A stretch of DNA of 64,000 nt from Thioalkalivibrio versutus (lineage in GTDB: Bacteria; Pseudomonadota; Gammaproteobacteria; Ectothiorhodospirales; Ectothiorhodospiraceae), in the NCBI RefSeq assembly GCF_001999325.1, contig NZ_MVAR01000014.1:2607-66606 (forward strand), in the 5' to 3' direction. Below are positions 28,217-36,955 of the stretch, piece by piece. A program made the position numbers and the translations under genes. The stretch's first letter is position 1, and each line of letters opens with the position of its first letter. A model generated the notes under the pieces. That model saw nothing but the letters and a program-made list of their open reading frames with translations, did not search any database and was not told the DNA's origin.

Positions 28217-30748
28217 CTACGGGGCCAGCGCGCGTTCGATCACGTCGCGCAGATCGCGCGAGACTTCGAGTGCGGCCAGACGCTCGAGTTCCGCTCGCAT
28301 CAATTCACTGCGCACGGTGTCGACCTTGCGCCAGCGGGTCAGCGGCTGGGCCAGGCGTGCGGCGGTCTGCGGGTTCATCGCGTCCAGCTTCTCGACGAAG
28401 CCGCCCATGCGGCGGTAGCCCTCGCCGTCGTCCTGGTGGAAGTGGCGTTCGTTGCGCGCCATGAACGGCCCCAGCACCGCGCGCACGCGGTTCGGGTTGG
28501 TCCAGCGAAAGCCGGGGTGCTCAAGCAGCGCGTCCAGGCGCTCGAAACCGCCGGCGACCTGGCTGCCCGCCTGCAGCCCGAAGTACTTGTCCAGCACCAG
28601 CGGGTCGTCGCGGTAGCGCTTTTCGAAGTCCGCCAGCAGCACCTGGCGCGCCTCGTGGTCCAGTTCGTTGACCGCGTTCAGTGCGCCCATGCGCATGGTC
28701 TGGCTGCGCGCCTTCTGGTACTGCGCCAGGGCCTCCGGCACCGCGGCCTGGTCGCGCGCGGCGACGCGCAGCGCCAGCAGCCGGTTGCGCAGCTGGCGCC
28801 GGCCCATGGCCTCGGCGGTGAACGCACCGTCGTCGACGTCATCCAGCTTCGGCTGGATCTGCTGCATCGCCTCGGTCAGCGGCATGTACAGGCGCTTCTC
28901 CAGGTCGTCGCGCTCGTTGCGCAGGCGCACCGGATCCACGCGCTCGAACAGCTCGGCCAGCTCGCGGGTCGGCGGCAGCTGCAGGATGGTCGCCAACAGC
29001 ACCGGCTCGATCGCCTCGTCGCGCAACAGCGCCGCCAGGGCATGCTCGATCGCCGCCTCCAACGCGGTGTCGGCGGCATCGTGCTCGATGCGTGACCGGA
29101 TCGCGCGGCGGAACAGCGTCTGCGCCGCCTCCCAGCGGGCAAAGGCGTCGTCGTCATAGGCCAGCAGGTGGGCCAGCTCGTCCACGCCCTGGTTGGCGTT
29201 CAGGATCACCGGGGCGGAGAAGCCGCGCAGCCAGGAGATCGCGGCTGGCGAGTCGGACAGCGCTTCGAAACGGAAGGTCTGCTCGCCCTCGCTGAGCTCC
29301 AGCACCCACTCGTCCTGCACCTCGCCACCCTTCTGGTGGGCCGTGATGCGCCGTCCTTTCGCATCCAGAAAGGCCACCCGCATCGGGATCACCACAGGCT
29401 CCTTGTGCTCCTGCCCTGGAGTTGGCGGCGTCTCCTGCGTGAGCGTGATGCGCGCCTGGCCACCGGGGCCGTCAAACGACGTCGCGGCCGTTACCCGCGG
29501 GGTGCCGGCCTGGGTGTACCAGCGCTTGAATGGCGTCAGGTTGCGCCCACTGACCTCGGCCATCACCGCCACGAAGTCGTCAGTGGTCACCGCCTGACCG
29601 TCGAAGCGCTCGAAGTAGACATCCAGTCCGCGGCGGAAGGTCTCGCGCCCGATCAGGGTGCGCAGCATGCGGATCAGCTCCGCACCCTTTTCGTACACGG
29701 TCAGGGTGTAGAAGTTGTTGATCTCGGCGTAGTGATCCGGGCGCACCGGGTGCGCCAGCGGGCCGGCATCCTCCGGGAACTGGAAGGCGCGCAGCATGGC
29801 CACGTCGTCGATGCGCTTCACGCCGAACAGGGTGCAGTCGGTGGTGAACTCCTGGTCACGAAAGACCGTGAGCCCCTCCTTCAGCGACAGCTGGAACCAG
29901 TCGCGGCAGGTCACGCGGTTGCCCGACCAGTTGTGGAAGTACTCGTGGGCGATCACCGACTCGATGGCGACGAAGTCGTCGTCGGTGGCGGTATCGGGGC
30001 TGGCCAGCACGTACTTGGCGTTGAACAGGTTCAACCCCTTGTTCTCCATCGCCCCCATGTTGAAGTCGTCCACCGCGACGATCATGTACACATCCAGATC
30101 GTATTCGCGGCCGAAGGCCTCCTCATCAAAGCGCATGGCGCGCTTCAGCGAGGCCAGCGCGTGATCGCAGCGATCGGCGTTGTGTGCCTCCACGTACAGC
30201 TCGAGCTGAACCTCGCGCCCGGACATCGTGGTGAAGGTGTCGCGCTGGCAGGCCAGATCCCCCGCGACCAGCGCGAACAGGTACGACGGCTTGAGGAACG
30301 GGTCCTCCCACACGGCGTAATGCCGGCCACCGTCCAGCTCGCCGGCCTCCACCCGGTTACCGTTCGCCAGCAGTACCGGGTATTGCACCCGGTCCGCCTC
30401 CAGGCGCACGCGATAGGTTGTCAGTACGTCCGGACGATCGGGGAAGAACGTGATGCGGCGAAATCCCTCCGGCTCGCACTGGGTGCAGAGGTTGCCGCTG
30501 GAGGCGTACAACCCCTCCAGCGCGGTGTTCTGATCCGGGTGGCAGCGGCTGACGATTTCCAGCCGCGCGGCCTCCGGCAGGCCGTGGAGCAGCAGCCCCT
30601 CGGCGTCCTGTTCCAGCAAACCCTCGGCCGGCTTGGCGCCGTCCACCGTGAACGAGACCAGCTCCACGCCATCGCCATACAGGCGCAGCGGCGCATCCGG
30701 CGGCTGATAGTCGTTCAGATAAACCGCCAGGGGGCTCGCATCACGCAT
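28217..30748 (-). CDS. pepN: Aminopeptidase N (M1 family) with N-terminal in-frame deletion
   Basis: The 843-residue M1 zinc aminopeptidase removes N-terminal residues from peptides in the cytoplasm. It has the exopeptidase motif GAMENKGLN, the zinc site HEYFH (VIAHEYFHNWSGN) with the distal Glu in LKEGLTVFRD, and the long C-terminal helical domain. Known homologues have about 35-40 residues between YLxDYQxP and the APLRLxG strand; here YLNDYQPP joins APLRLYGDG directly. The ATG at 30748 follows GGAG; an in-frame ATG ten codons upstream is less likely. The active site is intact. Confidence 0.94.
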   Translation of the reverse strand: MRDASPLAVYLNDYQPPDAPLRLYGDGVELVSFTVDGAKPAEGLLEQDAEGLLLHGLPEAARLEIVSRCHPDQNTALEGLYASSGNLCTQCEPEGFRRITFFPDRPDVLTTYRVRLEADRVQYPVLLANGNRVEAGELDGGRHYAVWEDPFLKPSYLFALVAGDLACQRDTFTTMSGREVQLELYVEAHNADRCDHALASLKRAMRFDEEAFGREYDLDVYMIVAVDDFNMGAMENKGLNLFNAKYVLASPDTATDDDFVAIESVIAHEYFHNWSGNRVTCRDWFQLSLKEGLTVFRDQEFTTDCTLFGVKRIDDVAMLRAFQFPEDAGPLAHPVRPDHYAEINNFYTLTVYEKGAELIRMLRTLIGRETFRRGLDVYFERFDGQAVTTDDFVAVMAEVSGRNLTPFKRWYTQAGTPRVTAATSFDGPGGQARITLTQETPPTPGQEHKEPVVIPMRVAFLDAKGRRITAHQKGGEVQDEWVLELSEGEQTFRFEALSDSPAAISWLRGFSAPVILNANQGVDELAHLLAYDDDAFARWEAAQTLFRRAIRSRIEHDAADTALEAAIEHALAALLRDEAIEPVLLATILQLPPTRELAELFERVDPVRLRNERDDLEKRLYMPLTEAMQQIQPKLDDVDDGAFTAEAMGRRQLRNRLLALRVAARDQAAVPEALAQYQKARSQTMRMGALNAVNELDHEARQVLLADFEKRYRDDPLVLDKYFGLQAGSQVAGGFERLDALLEHPGFRWTNPNRVRAVLGPFMARNERHFHQDDGEGYRRMGGFVEKLDAMNPQTAARLAQPLTRWRKVDTVRSELMRAELERLAALEVSRDLRDVIERALAP

Positions 30749-31131
30749 TCCAAACTCCAAATCAAAAGCTCTGCACAAGGTTTAACACGCCGCCGCGGCC
30801 TCAGCCCCAAACCCGGACCACAACCCCGCCATTGCAACGCCGGGGTTCCTCACAGAGATCGCCACGTCGCTCCGCTCCTCGCGATGACGCCGCTCCTTAC
30901 CCCCGTCATTGCGAGGCGCCGAAGGCGACGAAACAATCTCCTGAAGCTCGCGAAGCGTCGGGTTCGAGAGCTCCAGTGGTCTCGGACGGAGATGACTCGC
31001 TGCGTTCGCCCTTCGGGCCGGCCTGCGGCCGTTCAACGCGCTTCGCGCTCTTGTGCCACGGCGCCGGCGGCCCCTCGCCATGACAGCCCCGGGAACTGGC
31101 ACCACGCGTCCAATCCGTTAGCATACCGCGC
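30749..31131. other. Intergenic region between divergent pepN and tatD, with inverted repeat
   Basis: No gene is supported here. The region holds an inverted pair of a repeat of the GTCATTGCGAGG...GACGAA..CAATCTC type found in many bacterial genomes: one copy reads on the minus strand at about 30897-30855, the other on the plus strand at about 30905-30941. Together they could fold into a long imperfect hairpin. The rest (30942-31131) shows no clear promoter. Confidence 0.6.
30855..30941. repeat. GTCATTGCGAGG-type inverted repeat pair
   Basis: The plus-strand copy reads GTCATTGCGAGGCGCC then GAAGGCGACGAAACAATCTC. The minus-strand copy reads GTCATCGCGAGGAGCGGAGC then GACGTGGCGATCTC. The two are separated by about 17 bases. 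The family is a well-known dispersed palindromic repeat with no coding capacity. Confidence 0.75.
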
Positions 31132-31953
31132 ATGGAATGGATCGATATCTGCTTTAACCTCACCCACGAATCCTTCAACAAGGAACGCGACGAGGTCCTC
31201 GAGCGCGCCCGCGAGGCCGGCGTGTCCTGGATGCTGATCACCGGCGCCGACGCCCACCAGAGCGAAAAGTGCCTGGAGATCGCCGACCGCTACCCGGACT
31301 GCTGCCGCGCCACCCTGGGCGTGCATCCACATCTCGCCAAACAGTGGACCGACGCGGTCGCCGCCCGGTTCAGTGACCTCGCCCGCGCGGACGCCAACGT
31401 GGTCGCCATGGGCGAGATGGGTCTGGACTACAACCGGGACCACTCGCCGCGCCCGCAGCAGCGCAGCGCCTTCGAGGCCCAGCTGGAGCTGGCCGCCGAC
31501 CTCGGCCTGCCGGTATTCCTGCACGAACGCGACGCCCACCACGACTTCGCCCAGATCCTGCGCCGCTGGCGCGACAAGGTGCCGGCGGCCGTGGTGCACT
31601 GCTTCACCGGCGAGGCCGACGCCCTGGCCGAATACCTCGACCTCGACTGCCACATCGGCATCACCGGCTGGGTCTGCGACGAACGCCGCGGCCACCACCT
31701 GCACCCGCTGGTCCCGCGCATCCCGCGCGGCCGCCTGATGATCGAGACCGACGCCCCCTACCTCCTGCCGCGCAGCCTGCCCAAGGGCACCGGCAAGAAG
31801 ATCGGCAACGGCCGGCGCAATGAGCCCGCCTTCCTCCCCCACATCGGCGAATACGTGGCCCAACTGCGCGACGAGACCCCGGAAGACCTCGCCGCCCACA
31901 CCACCGCCACCGCCCGCGCCTTCTACAACCTCCCCGAAACCGCCGGTGTCTGA
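31132..31953 (+). CDS. tatD: TatD-family metal-dependent DNase
   Basis: The 273-residue product closely follows E. coli TatD, a Mg-dependent 3'-5' exonuclease in the amidohydrolase superfamily. It begins MEWIDICFNLTHESF and has TLGVHPH, GEMGLDYNRD, PVFLHERDAHHDF, VVHCFTGEADA, GITGWVCDERRG and LMIETDAPYLLPR. The ITGWVCDERRG segment is diagnostic of true TatD rather than YcfH/YjjV. Its last codons overlap the start of the following SDR gene. Confidence 0.95.
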   Translation: MEWIDICFNLTHESFNKERDEVLERAREAGVSWMLITGADAHQSEKCLEIADRYPDCCRATLGVHPHLAKQWTDAVAARFSDLARADANVVAMGEMGLDYNRDHSPRPQQRSAFEAQLELAADLGLPVFLHERDAHHDFAQILRRWRDKVPAAVVHCFTGEADALAEYLDLDCHIGITGWVCDERRGHHLHPLVPRIPRGRLMIETDAPYLLPRSLPKGTGKKIGNGRRNEPAFLPHIGEYVAQLRDETPEDLAAHTTATARAFYNLPETAGV

Positions 31954-32716
31954 AACACCGGACAACGACCCGACGCCACGGGTGGCGCTGGTCACCGGCG
32001 CCGCGCGCGGGATCGGCCTCGGCATCGCCGGGCGTCTGGTACGGGATGGCTGGCAGGTGGTACTGACCGACCTCGACGGCGCCGAATGCGAACAGGCCGC
32101 CGCGCGCATCGGCCCCGCGGCCCGGGCGATGACGCTGGATGTCCGCGACGAGGACCAGGTCCGCGAAGCCATTCGGCGCACGGAGGAATGGCACGGCGGA
32201 CTCGATGCGCTGGTCAACAATGCCGGCATCAGCGACCCGCACTCCGGGCCACTGGAAGAACTGGACCTGGCCGACTGGCAGCGCTGGCTGGACACCAACC
32301 TCACCGGTGCCTTCCTGCTTGGCAAGCATGCCCTGCCGCTGCTGCGCCACCGCCATGGGGCCATCGTGAACATCAGCTCGACTCGCGCCCTGCAGTCGGA
32401 GCCACACACCGAGGCCTACGCCGCCAGCAAGGGCGGCCTCGACGCCTTCACCCACGCCCTGGCCATCAGCGCCGGGCCGGACGTCCGCGTGAACGCCATC
32501 CGCCCCGGCTGGATCGACGCCCGCAGCCCCGACCAGCAACAGGCCGAGCCCCTGTCCGCACAGGACCACGCCCAGCACCCGGCCGGGCGCGTCGGCCAGC
32601 CCGCCGACATCGCCGCCCTCACCGCCTTCCTGCTCGGCCCCGACGCCGGCTTCGTCACCGGCCAGACCTGGACCGTCGACGGCGGCATGACCCGCCGCAT
32701 GATCTATACCGAATGA
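31946..32716 (+). CDS. Short-chain dehydrogenase/reductase (SDR)
   Basis: The 256-residue SDR has the NAD(P) site TGAARGIGLGIA, the NNAGIS motif, the catalytic Ser (VNISSTRAL), Tyr and Lys (YAASKGG), and PGWIDAR. Substrate is unknown. The GTG at 31946 is chosen because it gives a normal SDR N-terminus and overlaps the tatD stop by eight bases; the longer open frame reads out-of-frame tatD sequence. Co-transcription with tatD is likely. Confidence 0.9.
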   Translation: MSETPDNDPTPRVALVTGAARGIGLGIAGRLVRDGWQVVLTDLDGAECEQAAARIGPAARAMTLDVRDEDQVREAIRRTEEWHGGLDALVNNAGISDPHSGPLEELDLADWQRWLDTNLTGAFLLGKHALPLLRHRHGAIVNISSTRALQSEPHTEAYAASKGGLDAFTHALAISAGPDVRVNAIRPGWIDARSPDQQQAEPLSAQDHAQHPAGRVGQPADIAALTAFLLGPDAGFVTGQTWTVDGGMTRRMIYTE

Positions 32717-32760
32717 GCCGATCCATGAACGGGAAAGGCCGGCCCAAAGGCGGAAACGAA

Positions 32761-32793
32761 AACGCCCCGGAACGACCAGCGTTCCAGGGCGTT
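32761..32793 (-). terminator. Intrinsic terminator of tsdBA (convergent with SDR gene)
   Basis: A 14-base inverted repeat, AACGCCCCGGAACG / CGTTCCAGGGCGTT with one mismatch and a five-base loop, is followed on the minus strand by a T-rich run (GTTTTCGTTT). It lies between the convergent SDR and cytochrome genes and could also stop plus-strand transcripts less efficiently. Confidence 0.8.
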
Positions 32794-32830
32794 GATGTCC
32801 TCCCAGTGAATCAGCCGGGAGGCGATCGCG

Positions 32831-33832
32831 TCAGTCGAAGGTACGCGAGCGGAGGATCTCCGGGCGCAGGAAGTCCTTCTCGCCGGTGTTGTCGTGATCG
32901 CCCAGCAAGTGCCCGTCCACCTCGCGCACGGTCCCGTAGAGGGTGCGCCCGTGGAAATTGGCGTGCTTTTCGCGGGTCTCGTGGACATCACCGGTGTAGC
33001 GCGGGTCCTGCGGGCGTTCGTGACTGTTCATGTAGAACGCCACATCCCAGGCCTCCTGGTCGCTGAGCGAGTTCGGCTGGCCCAGCGGCATGTTGTGCTT
33101 GATGAAGGCCGCCGAGGTATTGATCCGCGACATCCCGGCACCCCAGTTGTAGGAACCATCTCCCCACAACGGCGGGAAGACCACCTGGCCGTCCTGCTTC
33201 AACCCCTGACCGTCCTCTGCGTGGCAGATCGCGCAGCTCTGGGCATAGACCTCCTTGCCGCGCTCGTAGTTAGGCTCCTGTTCCGGCTCGGCCACCGATC
33301 CATAGCCACGCCCGTAGATCTCCTGGTCCGGGTAGACCGGCGCACCCTTGGCCAGCCACTGCATGTAGGTAGTGATGGCCAGCATCGTGTCGCTGCCGTA
33401 CTCCGGCGGATTGCCATTCATCGAGTAGGTGAAGCAACCCACCACGCGTTCCTCGAGGCTGTTCACCTGCCAGTTCTTGCCGCGGTAGTCCGGCAGCGTG
33501 ATCGCGGCCGGCCACAAAGCGGCACTGAACGGCTGGCGCCCGGCATCCATGTGGCAGCTGGCACAATTCATGTCATTGAACACATGCTGTCCGCGCAGTT
33601 GCTGGGTATCGACGAACAGGTCATGACCGCGCCGGACCACGTCCTTGAGTTCGGGACTCATGGCGGCATCCTCGAGATCCTGAAGCGTCGGCGGGATATG
33701 GACGAGCTGGCCCTCCTCCGGCTCGGCATAACCGAGGGCGAACAGGGGCTTGTATTCGTCCCAGGCAGCGCTCGCGGCACCGGCCAGCAGGACGGCCGCG
33801 CCCGTCGTCAGCGTGAGCTTGCGAATCTTCAT
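32831..33832 (-). CDS. tsdA: Dihaem cytochrome c, thiosulfate dehydrogenase-like (TsdA)
   Basis: The 333-residue periplasmic protein (signal cleaved near AASA) has haem motifs CASCH (residues 90-94) and CAICH (200-204). Between them lies NSLEERVVGCFTYSMNG, where C133 matches the Cys axial ligand typical of TsdA, and then INTSAAFIKHNMPLGQP with the Met ligand of haem 2. TsdA joins two thiosulfates to tetrathionate. Its start overlaps the dihaem partner gene by four bases (ATGA), matching tsdBA organisation. The family call is from motifs; activity is inferred. Confidence 0.8.
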   Translation of the reverse strand: MKIRKLTLTTGAAVLLAGAASAAWDEYKPLFALGYAEPEEGQLVHIPPTLQDLEDAAMSPELKDVVRRGHDLFVDTQQLRGQHVFNDMNCASCHMDAGRQPFSAALWPAAITLPDYRGKNWQVNSLEERVVGCFTYSMNGNPPEYGSDTMLAITTYMQWLAKGAPVYPDQEIYGRGYGSVAEPEQEPNYERGKEVYAQSCAICHAEDGQGLKQDGQVVFPPLWGDGSYNWGAGMSRINTSAAFIKHNMPLGQPNSLSDQEAWDVAFYMNSHERPQDPRYTGDVHETREKHANFHGRTLYGTVREVDGHLLGDHDNTGEKDFLRPEILRSRTFD

Positions 33833-34506
33833 TCCGTATCCCCTTGTGCCGACGTGACACGTTGACGGGCCAGCCAGGCCGAGACGGCCCGGATGTCCTC
33901 ATCGCTCATGCGCTTGGCGATCGCCGCCATCAGGCCCTGAGGATCGTTGTCGCGCTCGCCCTCCTGCCACTGACGCAGTTGACCGGCGATATAGCCGGCA
34001 TGCTGACTCGCGATGCCCGGGAACACATCACCGGCCCCGGCATTGCCCGGGCCGTGGCAGCTCTGGCAGCTGACGATGTACTGGTTCCAGTCCCCACGCC
34101 GCGCCAGCTCCTCGCCGCGCGCTAGGGTGGCGTCATCCACGTCGTCGCCCCCCTCGGCCTGGGTAACCGGAAGCTGCGCGTAGTACGCAGCGACATCGGC
34201 TACAGCCTGATCATCCAGCATATTGGCGAACGCGGCCATGGTGCTGTTCTGGCGGCGGCCTTCCTGGTAATCCTTCAGTTGCCGCGCGATATAGCCTGCG
34301 GACAGACCGGCCAGACGCGGCCAGGATTCGCCTCCCGGAACGTTCTGCCCGGAGCCATCGGCCTGATGGCAGGAAACGCAGGTCTGCGTCAGACCCTCCC
34401 CGCGCTGCGGATCACCTTCGAGGCCATCGACGGCCAGTGCCGGCGTCCCCGCGAGGCCGAGACCGAGAAGGAGAGCCAACCCTCCGGCAAGCTGTTTCTT
34501 TTTCAT
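33829..34506 (-). CDS. tsdB: Dihaem cytochrome c4-type protein, TsdB-like electron acceptor
   Basis: The 225-residue periplasmic protein has a Sec signal ending TPALA and two class I cytochrome c domains with CVSCH (near residue 43) and CQSCH (near residue 147). Each is followed by a GxxxGYIAxQL segment typical of c4 cytochromes. It lies directly upstream of, and overlaps, the TsdA-like gene, so it likely accepts electrons from thiosulfate oxidation. Without that context it could only be called cytochrome c4. Confidence 0.8.
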   Translation of the reverse strand: MKKKQLAGGLALLLGLGLAGTPALAVDGLEGDPQRGEGLTQTCVSCHQADGSGQNVPGGESWPRLAGLSAGYIARQLKDYQEGRRQNSTMAAFANMLDDQAVADVAAYYAQLPVTQAEGGDDVDDATLARGEELARRGDWNQYIVSCQSCHGPGNAGAGDVFPGIASQHAGYIAGQLRQWQEGERDNDPQGLMAAIAKRMSDEDIRAVSAWLARQRVTSAQGDTE

Positions 34507-34865
34507 ATGTGCTGTCCTTGGTCATGAGCCGCTATGCGCCGAAAGAGGAGTCACCGAACGGTCACCCCGATCATCGGGCGGACCCCGGAATAACAACTAA
34601 AGAATATTCTCAATTCAGCATAAAGGATACGTCCTGCGGTTAGAGACAGCCGGGTTCTTGATGCAGATCAAACCTCTCCCACACAGGGACCTACGCCAAG
34701 GCGTAGATGGGGCAGCACATCCCTGGCTACTGGCCTGGCTACTGGCTGAACTAGCGCCGAATCGCGCCAGTGCCGGCAAGGGCTCCAAAGTGACGTGGTA
34801 CCTGCGAACCGGAACCATGCCGTAGCATGACCCGTCTGATCGCAACTGGAACAGGGAGACAGAGC
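34507..34865. other. Divergent regulatory region between tsdB and the ACT-domain gene
   Basis: No gene is supported here. The region has a perfect FNR-type dyad at 34658-34671, a CTACGCC-AA-GGCGTAG hairpin at 34691-34706, a CCCGATCATCGGG palindrome near 34567-34579, and two tandem copies of CCTGGCTACTGG at about 34722-34745. The AT-rich stretch 34590-34630 could hold the tsdB promoter. Confidence 0.55.
34658..34671. promoter_or_regulatory. FNR/Anr-type binding site
   Basis: TTGATGCAGATCAA matches the FNR consensus TTGATNNNNATCAA at all ten defined positions. Its centre is about 158 bases before the tsdB start and 201 bases before the ACT-domain gene start. It suggests oxygen-responsive control of one or both genes. 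CRP-type sites look similar but usually have TGTGA half-sites. Confidence 0.7.
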
Positions 34866-35411
34866 ATGAAGACTTCGGTGATTCTGACGGTGATCGGGCC
34901 GGACCGGCCGGGGCTGGTCAGCGCGGTGGCGGCGCGGGCGCGGGCGGCGGGCGGCAACTGGCTGGAGAGCCGCATGACGCAGCTGGCCGGTCAGTTTGCC
35001 GGGGTCGTGCTGCTGGAGGCCGAGGCGGATGCCGCGGACCAGCTGGAGGCCGCACTGCGCGAGCTGGAGGGGGACGGTCTACAGGTCCAGATCCAGCGCG
35101 GGAGTGAGCTTCCGGCACCGCCCTGGCACCGGGTGATGCTCGATCTGGTCGGACACGACCGGCCGGGGATCGTGCAGGACATCACCGCCATCCTCTCGCG
35201 CCACGGCGTCAGCGTGGAAACCCTGGATACGGCCTGCAAACCGGGCTCAATGACCGGCGAACCAATGTTCCACGCGCAGGCGCAGCTCGGCGTCCCCGAG
35301 GACCTGGATCTGGACACCCTGCAGGACGCCCTCGAGGCACTGGCCAACGAACTGATGGTCGACCTCGAACTCCACGACCCGCAACACGAGCCGCCCGGGG
35401 CCGCAGCCTGA
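34866..35411 (+). CDS. Two-ACT-domain regulator, GcvR-like
   Basis: The 181-residue cytoplasmic protein has two ACT domains: residues 1-80 (TSVILTVIGPDRPGLVSAVA) and about 90-170 (VMLDLVGHDRPGIVQDITAILSRHGVSVETL). This is the architecture of GcvR, a glycine-cleavage-system regulator. Whether it controls gcv genes here is unknown; none is nearby. The ATG at 34866 follows GGGAGACAG and is preferred to an upstream in-frame start. Confidence 0.8.
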   Translation: MKTSVILTVIGPDRPGLVSAVAARARAAGGNWLESRMTQLAGQFAGVVLLEAEADAADQLEAALRELEGDGLQVQIQRGSELPAPPWHRVMLDLVGHDRPGIVQDITAILSRHGVSVETLDTACKPGSMTGEPMFHAQAQLGVPEDLDLDTLQDALEALANELMVDLELHDPQHEPPGAAA

Positions 35412-35470
35412 CCTGGAATCCGAGCAAGCTCGATACCCCTCGCCCGTAACGAGCGCGCCGGAAAGCCGCA

Positions 35471-36955
35471 TCAGGGGGCGGCGCGGTGGCGGCGAGCGGC
35501 GTCGAGGCGGCGGACGAAGTCCTGCATCAGGGTGGTGTAGAGCGTCTCGCCGAGGACCTTGTCCTCGATGCCGGCGTCGAGGTTGGGATTGTCGTTCACC
35601 TCGATCACCATCACGCCGCGCGGGGTCTGCTTGAGGTCGACACCGTAGAGGCCGTCGCCGATCAGGTTGGCGGCCTTCACTGCCGTCTTGACCACCGCCG
35701 CGGGCACGTCGGCCAGGGCCTGGGTGCGAAAACCGCCTTCGCGCGGGCCGCCCTTGGCGTCGTGGTTGACGATCTGCCAGTGCTTGCGCGACATCAGGTA
35801 TTGCGAGGCGTACAGCGGCTGGCGGTTGAGCACGCCGATGCGCCAGTCGAATTCGGTGTAGACGAACTCCTGGGCGAGGATCAGATCGCTCTCCTTGAGC
35901 AGGCGCCGGGCGATGGATTCCAGCTCGCCGCGGTCGTTCGCCTTGAATACGCCGCGCGAGAAGCTGCCGTCCGGGATCTTGAGCACCACGGGATAGCCGA
36001 TCGACTCCTCCGCGCGCAGGATGGTCTCGCGGTTGAGGATCACCGTCTTCGGTGTGGGCACGCGATGGGCGGCCAGGCGTTCGGCCAGATAGACCTTGTT
36101 GGTACAGCGCAGGATGGAGTCGGCATCGTCGATCACCACCATGCCCTCGGCCTCGGCCTTGCGCGCGAAGCGGTAGGTGTAGTGGTCGATCGCGGTGGTC
36201 TCGCGGATGAACAGGGCATCGAACTCCGCCAGCCGCGGCAGGTCGCGCGCCTGGATCAGCTCGACATCCATCCCCTGCTCCTGTCCAGCGCGGACGAAGC
36301 GCTTGAGCGTCGCCGGCGTGGACGGGGCCAGGGCCTCGTCCAGGTTGTGCAGGATAGCCAGCTCGTAGCGTGCGCTGCGGGCCTCGCGCCGGCGGCGCCA
36401 GGGCTTGGAGAGGTAGCGCTCCAGGGCGGCAAAGAAGGCCGGCTCCTGCTCGGGCTCGAGCGCGTTGAGCGCGAACGGGCGCAGGGCTTGGATCTGCCAC
36501 CGCCCCTGCAGCCGGAACTCCACCCGGAACATCGGCGCGGGGAACAGGGCGAACAGCTGCCCGGCGATCTCCTGCAGCGCCGGCTCGGCGCACTGGCCGA
36601 ACAGCACGGTCAGTTCCAGCCGTTCCGGATGCGTGCCCTGGCGGCTGCGCCCCAGTACGCGCGCCACACGTTCATCCAGTTCTTCGGTGTCCAGGCTATA
36701 GATCGACTTGCGCGACAGGTCCTGCAGGGTGCGCACGCTGGGGATCACCCGATGCCCGCGCGCCTCCGCCAGCAGCGAGCCGTAGTAGCCGGCCGACAGG
36801 TAGCGTTGGCTGCGGCACAGGTTGATCACCCGCAGGTTGGCGGGATCGTCGACGGCCGGGCCGCGCAGGTAGTCGTCGATGGCCATCACCGGCAGGTCGG
36901 GGAAGTGCGGCTTCCAGTCCGCCCGGCGCTCGACCAGGATGCGATGCTCAGGCAT
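35471..36955 (-). CDS. RimK-like ATP-grasp ligase with N-terminal RLAN-type domain
   Basis: The 494-residue protein has an N-terminal ~200-residue domain (ILVERRADWKPHFPDL, LCRSQRYLSAGYYGSLLAEA) like that found before RimK-type ATP-grasp ligases. The ATP-grasp domain has RCTNKVYLAERLAAHRVPTP, YPVVLKIPDGSFSRGVFK and the metal-binding VIEVNDNPNLDAG near residue 455. Such enzymes form amide bonds, often adding amino acids to proteins or small molecules; the substrate here is unknown. Its start overlaps by eight bases the end of the GNAT/peptidase gene, so the two proteins likely share a pathway. Confidence 0.85.
   Translation of the reverse strand: MPEHRILVERRADWKPHFPDLPVMAIDDYLRGPAVDDPANLRVINLCRSQRYLSAGYYGSLLAEARGHRVIPSVRTLQDLSRKSIYSLDTEELDERVARVLGRSRQGTHPERLELTVLFGQCAEPALQEIAGQLFALFPAPMFRVEFRLQGRWQIQALRPFALNALEPEQEPAFFAALERYLSKPWRRRREARSARYELAILHNLDEALAPSTPATLKRFVRAGQEQGMDVELIQARDLPRLAEFDALFIRETTAIDHYTYRFARKAEAEGMVVIDDADSILRCTNKVYLAERLAAHRVPTPKTVILNRETILRAEESIGYPVVLKIPDGSFSRGVFKANDRGELESIARRLLKESDLILAQEFVYTEFDWRIGVLNRQPLYASQYLMSRKHWQIVNHDAKGGPREGGFRTQALADVPAAVVKTAVKAANLIGDGLYGVDLKQTPRGVMVIEVNDNPNLDAGIEDKVLGETLYTTLMQDFVRRLDAARRHRAAP

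Noticed and set aside
32831-33832. SoxA/SoxD assignment for the dihaem cytochrome
   Set aside because: The ERVVGCF segment and the position beside a c4-type cytochrome fit TsdA better, and no other sox genes are adjacent.
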